From the NCBI GenBank assembly GCA_026724425.1, contig JAIUCV010000664.1:186001-250000 (forward strand): a DNA stretch of 64,000 bases, read 5' to 3'. The stretch's first letter is position 1; every line of letters begins with the position of its first letter. The notes under the pieces were generated by a model. The model searched no databases. It was not told the DNA's origin and saw nothing but the letters and a program-made list of their open reading frames with translations. Both the position numbers and the translations under genes were made by a program. Below are positions 26,183 through 37,373 of the stretch, piece after piece. The stretch is from Erythrophleum ivorense. Lineage: Eukaryota > Streptophyta > Magnoliopsida > Fabales > Fabaceae.

Positions 26183-28102
26183 CAAGAACTTTGATAATTG
26201 GAAGGTGAATTCTTTCCTTTGGGCAATTGTGTTACCCTTATCCAGACTTGTTTATCTAGCATTTCTTTTTTATTTTCTCTCTTTATGGGCAGTGGTTTTT
26301 GAGTTGAGAAGGAACCACCTTGTTAGTTGGTTGGCAGGTAAATGGCTTAGGTATTTAGTTGGTGGTAGCTATGGCGCTTTCCTCTTGAGACAACTTCGTT
26401 ATGTCACCAAGTAATTCGCCACGAGTATGGTTTACATCAGAACAAGCAAGATGCCAACCAAATGCTCACCATAACTCAATGAAAGTCTTTGGAAATTCAT
26501 TTCCCAAGGCTATGAACTTTTTCAGACCATTGGTTTCGTTAAGACTGGGCAATAAAAGTCGCATAAAGTTTTTAGGAGGATCTTGGGGTGGGAAATATTT
26601 CTTTGCATAATGCCTCCATTCAGGTTTTTTTTTTCACCATTTAGGGTCCAGTGTCTCTTATTTCCAATTTTGAGGAGTTTGTGTGAGAATATGATAGAGC
26701 TATTCATAGTCATTCATTTAAATATTGAGGGATCTAAAGTTTGATCCTTGTTGGCCCCTTATTCTCTTAGATGAAATTATGTTTTAACACAACTTATAAA
26801 ATATAATAAGCTATACACACTTCAAATCAATAGACTTTCATATGAGGAGGTATGTTAAAAATACTCTATTATATAACCTTCACTTTAACAGTTTCAACTT
26901 TTGAGTTGAAAAGATTTTCGATATGTGTACATTTATTGTAGGACAGGAAAACAAACATGGCTTGTCCATGGTGCATTGCTCACCATATTCAAGGAAGTGT
27001 CTTTGTCAAACAAGCAAGAGAGATTGAGCGGCTTCATTGCATTCTTGATCTGTTGGTCTTGGTTGTGTGTTCTATAATGTTTTATAACGTGGTTATTATT
27101 TATTTCTTATAAGAATAAAAGGTTTATTAGAAAGGAAGATTATAGATGAGGATGACAAGATATCCCCCTAAAAGAAGTGTAGAACATTATAAAACATAAT
27201 AGAACATCCAACCAAAACCTAATAACAACCAGGTCAAGCATGCAACGAAACTGCTCAATCACTCTTGAATATTTGACAATGACACTTTCTTGAATACACA
27301 GTGAGAAATGCACCGTGGAGAAGTCAGGTTTGTTTTCCTATCCCACAATAAATGTACACATATTAAGAATATTTTTAACTCAAAAGGTAAAGCTGTTAAG
27401 TGAGAGCTGATGGATGAGTTTTACTATAACATTTAACATGTTCTCAGGACTATTAACTTGAAATGTATACAAACTTATTATACCTTGAGAAAATTGTGCC
27501 AAAACATAATTTTATTTATGAGAATGGGGACTAACACATATCAAACTTTAAACCCTTTCGTGCTTAAGTGAATAACTATAAATAGTTATATATATTCTCA
27601 TGCAAATTCCTCAAAAATGAAAATTCCAAGAGACATTGGAGCCCTTAATGGTTAAAAAAACAAAAAATCTAAAGGAGGCATTATGCAAGAAATATTTCCC
27701 ACGGGAATACCTCCTAAAAACATTTTGCGACTTTTATTGCCCTATCTTAAGGAAACCAATGGTCTGAAATAGTTCAACCGTAGGAAGTGAGTTTTCGAGG
27801 ACCCTCATTGAGTTATGGTGAGCATTTGGTTGGCATCTCACTTGTTCTGATGTAAACCATACTCACGGCAAATCACTCGGTGATATAACGAAGTTGTCTC
27901 AAAAGGAAAATGCCATAGCCATAACCAACCGACCACTTTTAGCCATTGACCAGCCAACCAACTAACAAGGTGGCCCCTTCTCCACTCAACAATTATTGCC
28001 CATAAAGAGAGAAAGTAAAAAAGAAATGCTAGATAACAAGTCTGCATGAAGGTGACACAACAGCCTAAAGAAAAAGTTCACCTTTCAATTATCAAAGTTT
28101 TT
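26183..28102. repeat. Long inverted repeat made of two LINE fragments
   Basis: The left arm (about 26183-27091) and right arm (about 27191-28102) are reverse complements of each other, with a spacer of about 100 bp. Example: GAACTTTGATAATTGGAAGGTGAA at 26190 matches the complement of 28065-28100, and GGTTTACATCAGAACAAG at 26430 matches the complement near 27850. Each arm contains a LINE zinc-binding-domain remnant and the LINE 3' segment. A transcript across it would fold into a hairpin of roughly 0.9 kb. Confidence 0.75.
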
Positions 28103-28108
28103 GGAAGT

Positions 28109-29915
28109 TGTAACGTTCGATTTTTGTAAAAACGACGAAATGAGTCAATTTTTTTAATAAAAAAGTCTCCTGAAACAAATGAATTAAAGCCCAATAAAAT
28201 TAGAATAATAATCCAAACCTCAAATAATGAGGATAGGAAGCCAGAAGTCTCCTAAAAATGAAGTCAAAATAATCAGACAAAATTTAACAAAAATTTACAG
28301 AAGCGTAATGGCAATTTTATAATTTTGAGTATTTTTTAGAAAACTTATAGGAGGAATTTTTAAATGAAAAAAATTGAGTTGCTCAAGATTCTCAGAGGCT
28401 CTAAAAATCATAAGAACATCTAAAATGGTCCAAACCCTTCCGGTTGATGTTTTACATTCATTTAACCCGAACTTTAACTCTTTTATTTGGGAAGGTTTTT
28501 AATCCAAATTAACTAGTTCCAAAAGTATTTTGTAAGTTAGGGGACCTAAATTTTATTATAAAAAAAAATAATTTTTGAAAAGGAGCTAAAATGACTCAAA
28601 CAAAAAAGGCCAAACAAAGGGACATGAATGGAACTATTAAAGAACAAATTTAAGACATATGCTCCTTATACAGTGGCGTCCCACTCTCTCCTCCACCCTA
28701 ACCAACCTTGCTTCTATCTAAATAGAGGAGAGTTTTGCCCAAGAAGCACACACAAGAAGGAGGCCTTAGGAGGAAGAAAAGCTTAAGAAAAAGGTGAGAA
28801 AATTAAGGTTTTTCATGAATGATTTGAGATCGTTTTAGGTCTAGTTCAGAGGGAAGAGATTAGAATTTGAAGGAGAGGATTATACCAAGTGAAAGAGCTC
28901 TTGGAACAAGCCTAAAAACAAGATAACTTCATTGCTTTTCTTCCTTTATTTTTCTTAGTGTATGGTTGACCACTTTGAGAGTGTGTAGAAGAGATTAATT
29001 TCTGACCAAGACCAAGCAAGAAACCTAAGTTTTAGAGGATGGGAAACTGGAAAATGCAATGAAATCCAAGGGAAAACCATTAGAGAACAAGTTGTCAAAC
29101 TTAGGGATTCTTAGACAAATGGCAAAATCTGATTTCTTTCAAGGATATTCTAGTTTATGTGGGAACTTAATTGAGTTCCTAAGACATTTAGGAAGCCTCC
29201 CAAGTGTCATCCCCTTCAAGAAAATAAAGCAAACTCCATGGGCTCCAAACCACTGCTTATGTCTTGGTCAAACCATAATGAGGCACTTTGGGAGTGTTTT
29301 AAATTTTTGTAAGCCTAGAATGGGACTACATATGATAGATGAATATCAAATGAAGTCTTGGAAAAAAAAATTTAGAAAGCCTAAATTGTGAGATGGAGGT
29401 GTAGGCTCCGTAATGAGATATAAAGAAACAACTTATAACTAGAATTTTTAAAATAAAATTGTGATGGCTCTAAGGAATTTAAATGAAATTAAGAGACTTA
29501 GATTGAAGGAGAAAATGGAGCTAAGATCATGAATTCCCATAGTTGCTTCCTTCAGCCTTATATGGAACCATAATAGAACCATAAAACAAAGTGAGCTCCC
29601 ATAGAGTGTATGGATGCTAGAGTTTGTTTCAATGATATAATTAGGTCCGATTTGATATGTCTAGGCAAAAAAAAAAAAAAAATCAAGCTCTACCTTATTG
29701 CAAATGTGTAACCGAGAGAGTGAAAAAATAATCAAGAGAAAAGTTTGCTTTCTTACTTCAAGGTAATTCTTTAATCTTTCTCACATGCATGGCTTGGATG
29801 TTTATTTGTCTTTGAGTGCTTACGTATATGTTTGAATTATAAAATATGTCTTTAGCTATTACTCACTTGCTATGGTACCATTATACATTTTAAAATGAGT
29901 TTATAAATGTATTTT
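28109..29915 (+). mobile_element. Truncated LTR, same family as the 2794 solo LTR
   Basis: Starts TGTAACGTTCGATTTTTG and follows 2794-4830 in the same order with heavy divergence (TTCTCAGAGGC, GAGGAGGA / AGAAGGAGGC, AGGAAGCCTCCCAAGTGT). It ends near 29915 against the pararetrovirus remnant. Its left end abuts the inverted repeat. Confidence 0.65.
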
Positions 29916-29949
29916 GGTGATACCAAAATAGTAATTAAGTACTAAAAGT

Positions 29950-32150
29950 TAAACCAGAATCTAAAAGTTAATTGATGAATATTTTATTACTAGAAAATAT
30001 GTTTTAATTACTCAAACTAAATAGGCAAAAATATTTAGTAAAGTTGGTTATAAATCTAGCTATTATCATATTGAGTTAATGGAAGAGTTAAAACTGTTAA
30101 TTGATTCTAATGTTTCATATGAACATTGCCAAAGAACTATATGTCTTTTGGTCTAAATATAACTCCACAAGTTTTTTAGATATGGCTATACGATATTTTT
30201 AAAAATTTTAAAGATTTCTATATTGTTTATTTAAATAATATTTTAGTTTTTCCTAAAATAAAAGAAGATCATTAAAAAAAACCAAAAATGGTATGTAATA
30301 AATTTGTAGAAACATGAATTATACTTAATCCAAAAGAGATTGCAGTAGATAAAAATAAGATGAAATATTTAGGATTAAAACTAGCAAATTCTAAAATAAA
30401 ATTACATGATCATATCATTTCAAAAATAAAATATTTTCCTAATGAATTGATAGATAAAAAAATTACAAAATTTTTTAGAAATATTTAATTATGGAAGAAA
30501 TCTTATAAAAAAAATCTTTCAAATAAAAAAAACCTTAATTAGAAAAATTAAAAAAAGATAAAATATTTGAATGGAAAAAAGAAGATAGCGAGATAATTAA
30601 AACAATAAAAGAAGAGATTAATAATTTACTGACAACTTATTTTCCTATAATGAGAGATAAATTAATTTTGAAAATTGATACCAATAATGAATATTAGGTG
30701 TAGTTTTAAAAACTAAAGTAAATAATGAAAAATTAGTCTGTAGTTATAGTTCTGGAAATTTCAAAACTTATGAAAAAAATTATTACCTATAAAAATGAAA
30801 TAAAACATTTTCATATTTAATTAGCATTTGAGAAATTTATTATTAGAATTAATAATCAATATGTTGGAGATTTTCTTAAAAATAAAATAAATGAGAAAAA
30901 TTCAAAGAGAATTATATGGTATAATTTTATTTGCCAACATAAATTCAATATCGAGCATATTAAATTAACTAACAATTTTCTTGCAAATTATTTAGACAGA
31001 TATTCAAACAATGGATAAAAAGGGAAATCTTCAAACAAAAAGATGGATCTCAATTGAAAAAAAAGAATCCCAAAAAAGAAGAGTTATCTTAGCATTCTTA
31101 GCCAACTTAGAGATATTTTCAAATACCAAGTGTATATCTTACACTAGTATCATGCAGTTTTTGGCTACATTGACATACCAATATATGTTGGCTTCTATAC
31201 AAGAACTTAAGAATCGTTATCCTTAAAATACTTGGAAACCCTAAAATTTTCAAAATTTTAAAAAAGTGCCGCAAGAAGCAGAAAAGTTGAAAATACCTTC
31301 TTCAATTTCTCATGATAAACAAATCTCACATTTTTATAATCTTGATTTACCTTCTCAGCATTATGAGTCTATTAACTGTATATAGAAAAGCCATATAGAA
31401 GGAAAGAAAAGTCAATTAATGAAAAACTTGGCAAATTTCAAAATAATTTTTTTTTGAAAAATATCCAAAAATAAAAATAGTTGAAAAATTAATTTTGAAA
31501 AATATTACAAAAATTATTTTAATCACACAAATTTTAATAATATTGAACCCACTATGGATTTAATAAACTTGTTAGAAGAATAGGAAAACCTATTTTTGAA
31601 AAAGCTTAAAAGAATTTATCTTTTTCAAAAAGCAAAAAGGGTTTCCCTATATATGTGTTTTAATTATGAAAGATATTGAATTTGATCAGTTTGAAGGGTT
31701 AAGTGAAAGATTCAAATAAAATATTTCATAAATTATTCTTATAAATTATAATTTTTTAAAACTATATATTTTCATTAACTATGATAGCTGAAACATCTTT
31801 GATATTAAATGCAATATTGTAAAAACAATTACTTTTTAAAATCAAGCTTGAGAACAACTCAATAATTTTTTTTTGTTTTATAAAAACAATAATTTATTCT
31901 GTTATAAAAAATGATAGATTTTTGAAATATTATACTATTTATATTTTTAGTACTATTAGAGAAAAAATTTCAAAAAGATTCTTTTAACCATACCAAATTT
32001 GGAGATTGGTAAAAAATGAACAAAATGATTTTATTGATGATGAAGATCGTGATCACATTCAATTTGTTCTTAGTCAATTTTTGTTTCATAGTTACATAGC
32101 AAAAAGCTTTCTAAATTTAACTAATAAAGCTAGATTGCTAAATGGCAATA
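29950..32150 (+). pseudogene. Endogenous pararetrovirus reverse transcriptase / RNase H remnant
   Basis: In shifting frames the plus strand shows RT motifs: a YYHIEL-type block (30050-30100), a SFGLNITPQVF-type block (30140-30175), and YLNNILVF at 30210-30245, where both catalytic aspartates are asparagine. A conserved thumb segment (KMKYLGLKL..IKLHDH) lies at 30355-30415. RNase H pieces at 30650-31017 end in HIKLTNNFLANYLDRYS, a C-terminal signature of plant pararetroviruses. Stops and frameshifts are frequent and both active sites are damaged. The 31240-32150 part is a poorly matched AT-rich tail. It is probably the pol counterpart of the capsid fragments in the array, but on the opposite strand. 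Dead relic. Confidence 0.75.
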
Positions 32151-32169
32151 TGGAATTAAGAATAATGGA

Positions 32170-32620
32170 TGGTTGAAGAATTTTTTATACATTTTTACCA
32201 GTTGGACTTACATGCGGGATTTCATCAAATTAGGATGAACCTTCAAGATATCCATAAGACTTCCTTTTGAGAGTATTTTTGAATTACTTGGGATGCCTTT
32301 GAAGCCTACTAATATCCTAGCAACATTCCAAGAAGTGATGAACTTTGTTTTTAAATCCTACCTTCAAAAATTTTAGTATTTTTTTTTATGATATTGTAGT
32401 TTATAGCAAGGATTGAGAGTTTCATTTGCAGCAATTAAGAGTCGCTCTTTATACCTTAAGGATAACACTCTATTTGCTAAGAAAGAAGAATAACTATATC
32501 TTTGGCACAACACAACTTGATTACTTAAAAAATGTTGTTTGAGAAGGGAGTTCAAGCTGATCCAAAAAAAGGATGTAATAAGTGGTAAAAAGGGTAATAA
32601 GTAAAGAATATAGTTAGTTA
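32170..32620 (+). pseudogene. Ty3/gypsy reverse transcriptase fragment
   Basis: The text QLDLHAGFHQIRMN followed by DIHKTSF is read at 32198-32268, and an ATFQEVMNFVFK-type segment at 32320-32355. A YDIVVYS-like box lies near 32385-32410 and a KGVQADPKK-type segment at about 32550-32575. These are in-order motifs of gypsy RT, with frameshifts and stops between them. No LTRs, integrase or gag were seen with it. Confidence 0.75.
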
Positions 32621-32799
32621 GAAGATTAAGAAGCATAAAAAGCCCATTGGTAGGCGTGTGGATTTTATGGTTCATGTGAGTCTCCTATTGATACTTATAG
32701 GAGTTATTTCTTCATTGTATGGGTTGTTGAATATCTTGAATAGAAATTCCTTTGCTATTTCTCTCTTCTCTGTTTCATTGGGTGCACTTTGCACAAAAA

Positions 32800-34860
32800 T
32801 CTATCTAAGAATTTTTAATGGGATTGGGTAAATCAAATTATCAGTCACTGAACCTTTTAAATTGTCGGGATAATATAATTGGGGTAAATTGTTACTACAT
32901 ATTTGTTAACAATTTAAGAGCTCAGTGGCGTAAGTCTTTATTTACATAATTGAATAAATGATGAGATAAATTGCACCGATTAAACCCTTGGGCGACAGAC
33001 TGCGCATTGAAAGTTGAAAGGAGATAATTCCAGAACAGTTTTAAGATAAAAGCATAATTTTCTCCCTATTGATTATATTCTTACAACTTATGAGAAGTAA
33101 AGTAATCATGGTAAAGTGATTTTAAGATGATGATAGGGTTCAAAACGTCAAATTGAATTTCTCTCTTACGGTGAATTGAGTGAAACATATCAGAAAATCT
33201 ATTTCCACTGGCCCATGCACAGAACTTCGACTTTTGATTATAACAAGAAAAGCAATGTATAGTTTTCATTCCATGTGTCTCTGTTAGTTTTATTCACGGG
33301 TCAGAATCTCAGCGGAAGCATGCCATTCCAACTTTTTTTTTTTTTCAAGTCTTTTGCACACGGAAGCATCTCAATTGAAGCTGACGTCTAGTTCCAGTGA
33401 ACTGCATCCTGCTTCTGTAGTACTACTGTATCTCATCAATTACATATATTGGTGCAAGGGGGTGGCCAGAGGAAGAGGCCAGAGTTACTGGTGACTGGTA
33501 CGACGGGGACAGGAAAGACAACAATGTTCTCTGCTCTAGCTGAAGCCATCCAACTTCGCCACATCAATATCGGAGAATTGGTCAAAGAGAAGAACTTGCA
33601 TGATGGCTGGGATGATGAGCTTGATTGCTATGTCATTAATGAAGACTTGGTGAGCTATTAATTGAATCAATGCTTAAGATAATTTTTGTTTGCCTACCTT
33701 CAGTGTATAAGGACGAGTTTTACAATTCTGCTCAAGTGGCAACTGAGATTGGTTGAGGTTGTAATAGAAACTTGAATGAGGCCCAATGCAAAACACCCAA
33801 ACCCCAAAAAGGCTTATGGATTGATAGAGTTTGTTAGCATCCTAAGGCCATCTATTCAACCCATGGCGCAAACTGGTGTCAATAAGTCTGGTAGTAGCAT
33901 AGTGAAGGAGGGTATCGCGGCAGCATTTGAGTATATATGTTATTAGGCTTCTGTCGTTTTGTGCGTTTTGTTATGCTAGTTAGACGTGTGTTAATAATTC
34001 TGGTTGTGGGCAGCCTTTCGTACACCGTATGATTGTAAAAACGCTGTTTTGGCTGCGGAAATGATCTTGAATTTCTTTTTTTTTTTTGGGTGTATGTGTG
34101 TTTGATTACGAAGCATCTCAGGACAAGAGAGGTTAAGGCAAACGAAACACACTGGTATCAAGGAAGTGATGGAATAGCCTTCTCACTTTGCGTGTGTGGG
34201 AAGAAATAAAGGGAAATTTTTTTCATAAAATTGTACTTTTAGTTCTTACAATTTTATTTGATTTTTAATCTAGTTTTTGTAGTTTAAAAATTTTAATTGT
34301 GTTCTCATAGTTTATAAATTTTTAAAGCCAATCCTTGTTGTTAAAATTCTGTGAGTATTTGTTAAATTTTATTAATATAACTAATTATATATTATTTTAA
34401 TATTATAAATATGTATAATTTATACTAACAAAAAAAACATAGATAATAAAGTTAAATTAATTCACACATATGGCAAAATATTGATAAAAATATAATAATA
34501 AAGACTAAATAAAAAATGATTTAAACTATAAGACTTAATTATAAAATTTTAAATTATAAGAATTAAATTAAAAATTGAGTGAAATTATAAGGATCAAAAA
34601 TATAATTTTTTTAATATTTTTTCTCTTGGGCCAATGAAATCCAATAGTTGATTAGCTTAGAAAACTCAAGCTGTAATGCAAACTTGAGATTGTCAAAATT
34701 AGATGTTATTTACCTGCAATTTTTTTTAAAAATATTTAATATTTAGTTTCAATTTAAATAATATTATTTCTCTAATTTTCTCATGAACAATTGTCTGGGG
34801 TAATATTGCAAATCAACTTAGTATCATCCATTAAGCTAGTTTGGAGAGAAGAAGATAATT
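32800..34860 (+). pseudogene. Partial copy of the adenylate kinase isoenzyme 6 gene
   Basis: Collinear with the reverse complement of about 60858-57540. It keeps intron 1, exon 2 (33449-33649), part of intron 2 and the 3' flank, but lacks exons 3 and 4. The ATG start is TTG and the P-loop proline is threonine (GTTGTGKTT). Introns are retained, so this is a segmental duplication and not a retrocopy. Between 33800 and 34010 lies sequence absent from the source locus. The fragment cannot make an active kinase. Confidence 0.85.
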
Positions 34861-36960
34861 GTCTCAAACATGTTATACAAATTAGTCAATTGATTATATA
34901 AACATGAACTAAATAATAGTATTAAATTAAAATAATGTTTTCGTCCTTGAATAATATCATTGATCTTAGTTTTGTCTTATACAAAAAATAATGTATACTT
35001 TAATTTTTCAATTTCTTTTATTTGAGTCCAATTTTATACTTTTGATGGGTCACAAAAAGAGTAAGTTGACCATAACTAAAAAAAAAAAAAAAAAGGAACT
35101 CCTTTGTATGTCATGTTTTTTAAGGCACAAAATTCAAATCTATAATATTTTTGACATAAGGCCTTGTGTGAGGATTGAGAGAGAGAGAAAAGAAATGGGA
35201 GATAGAAATCGAATTCAAGTATATCAAATTTATCTAAAACTTATGTCTGGAACCTATATAATATTATTCAAAAATCAAAATGTCAATTTAGTGGGATATC
35301 AAAATATAAGAAATCAATGGAGTGTACTAACAATCATTTGCATGAGGAACGCAGGTTGAAGCTTCAACTTAATTTTATTTTTATTTTTTCCAGAAATATA
35401 TTAGTAAAAACTACGTGCAGACCTTCTAACAGATTGATGAAATAAAACAGAATGACAACATTGCCTCGGAAAGACGTATGAACAACCTTTCCATTACCAA
35501 GGCTGGTATTTAAAAATTCTTAAGTAGATTCAATTCAATTAAAAAACTGATATACCAAGTTAATTTACGAAAAACATGTATACACATCATAGGTGAGTTC
35601 TATTAAAATGTATCTTTTATATTTATACTTATATATACATAATTAATTTAGTTTGTAAGTATTCTATAAACCGAATCTACTAAGAATTTCTCAAATGAAG
35701 AGCTGGTGACAATTCTGATAGTTTAACTTAAGATCATTGCAGGAGACAAGGTGATAACTACAAAAAAGTCCGACAGATTCATATATCTTACGATTGAACA
35801 ATGTGAAACAAAAAATGCTTAAGGCCTATTAATTAATATATACTGAAATTCCATTGAGAAGCATCTTTTGGTATTTGTCCGATCCCTTTAGGGATTGAGG
35901 CTTAGTGCATGTTTTGCGGGACGTTGTAGAATCACATTTATGTAAAAACTTTTATTTCTTACTCGGTATCAAATGTGGTTTGGGAGAAATACAACATGTA
36001 TCCAAACACACTATTAGTAAGTCATTGTGCAAGAGAAAATATTACTTTAAAGTAAATTGTTAAATTTGTGCAAAGAACCAATAAAATTCACCTAATCAAA
36101 TATTTTATGATGCTTGTTACACGGTTATTAAATTGATGTTTTTCAATCTTATGCCAAGTCTGACTGAGTTTTCTTTTTTTTTATCTTGCAGATTCGCCAA
36201 ATATCAATACACAAGTAAATCGAGAGGCTAGCTTTTAAATCAGCCTAGCCCGTGAAACTTACACGTGGAGCACAAGTATATCTATCTTATTTTATAAATA
36301 TTTTAAAATAAGGACAAAAAAATATTTTGTTATTTTTAAAATTATCTTTTTACTTTTTATTCTCATTTTTATTCTCAACTTTGTACGTAGACTCAGAGAG
36401 AGATGAAAATAGCTTACATGATGTTTGGTGTATCTTCTATAGATGGATTCTGCTTCTTGTCCTACCTTGCGCTGTGGGTTATTAAAAAGATGATATGGTT
36501 AAAAATAAAAATTGAATGAAAAATATTGTTCTATTCTAAATGCTAATAATGTTTTGTTTTTACTGAAAAAAATTATAATAAAACCTTTAAATTAAAGATA
36601 TTTATATTGAAAGATATTAAATTTTAAAATAATTTTAAAAAATTTAATGACTAAAAATTTTAATTTAACTTAAAATTTTTTAATACAAATACCTTCAATT
36701 TAAAATTTTTAATTGTAATTTTTTTTATCTTATGTCAATTAACAAAAATTAATATCCACTTCAAAGTCTATAGATCCAGAAATAAATGATACGTTTAGGA
36801 GATTCAGAAACTTTTGGGAGACTTGGCGTAATCAGCATCCCTCAGGCTAGGTTTAAGCAATCCAAACCAATATAGAACAAACGAAAAATAATCTTATTCT
36901 TTGCGTTCAAACCAAAAAGTAGGCTGCTTCTTCTCCAACTCACATGTCAAGTTGTTGGAT
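34861..36960. other. AT-rich sequence without recognisable genes
   Basis: Contains simple A-rich tracts (35080), a GAGAGAGAGA run at 35178, and no frame with family motifs. I see nothing supportable. Confidence 0.4.
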
Positions 36961-37087
36961 TTCAATTCAAAACAGGGGACGCCATAAAAACAAACTCTGT
37001 CAAAAGGATTTTACATCACTCATAATTTAATTGATGTCCTCTTTCACCGTCTTCCTTTCTTTAGCACGAAAGTCCTCCAAACCTCAG

Positions 37088-37175
37088 TACTCTTCTCTGA
37101 GCAACTTGTCTAGTGATGGGTGTTTGCTCAGCGGTTCTTTCCGGTCACGTACTGCACGATAGTGGTGAAATGCCC
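37088..37175 (-). other. Exon-like segment, possible terminal exon of an unrecognised gene
   Basis: On the minus strand a good acceptor (pyrimidine-rich, then GGTTATGGCAG) at about 37178 precedes about 90 nt. One frame of this reads HHYRAVRDRKEPLSKHP, then LDKLLREEY and a TGA. The composition looks like real protein, and there is no repeat match in the window. To be in this frame the upstream exon would have to end with two bases of a codon; no donor in the neighbouring unit D exon 5 fits. Product unknown. Confidence 0.35.
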
Positions 37176-37373
37176 TGCCATAACCATAACAAAATAAGCA
37201 GTTGTAAGAGTAATGGATAGTGTGATATTAGCCCAAACAATCTGAGCTGAACCATTTCCCAACCCCCCCCCCCCCTTTCTGAAAAAAGGAAAAATAACAG
37301 CATCTAAAAAAGGATAGCAAAGTTCTATGCTTTCTTAACATTGAAGTGACCAAGAAAACTTATATTATAGGCA

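Noticed and set aside
33449..33661. Kinase ORF with intact-looking P-loop
   Set aside because: Start codon is TTG, the P-loop Pro is Thr, and exons 3-4 are missing, so it is listed as a pseudogene.
37263..37275. 13-base C run
   Set aside because: A homopolymer of this length may be a sequencing or assembly weakness; no feature inferred.
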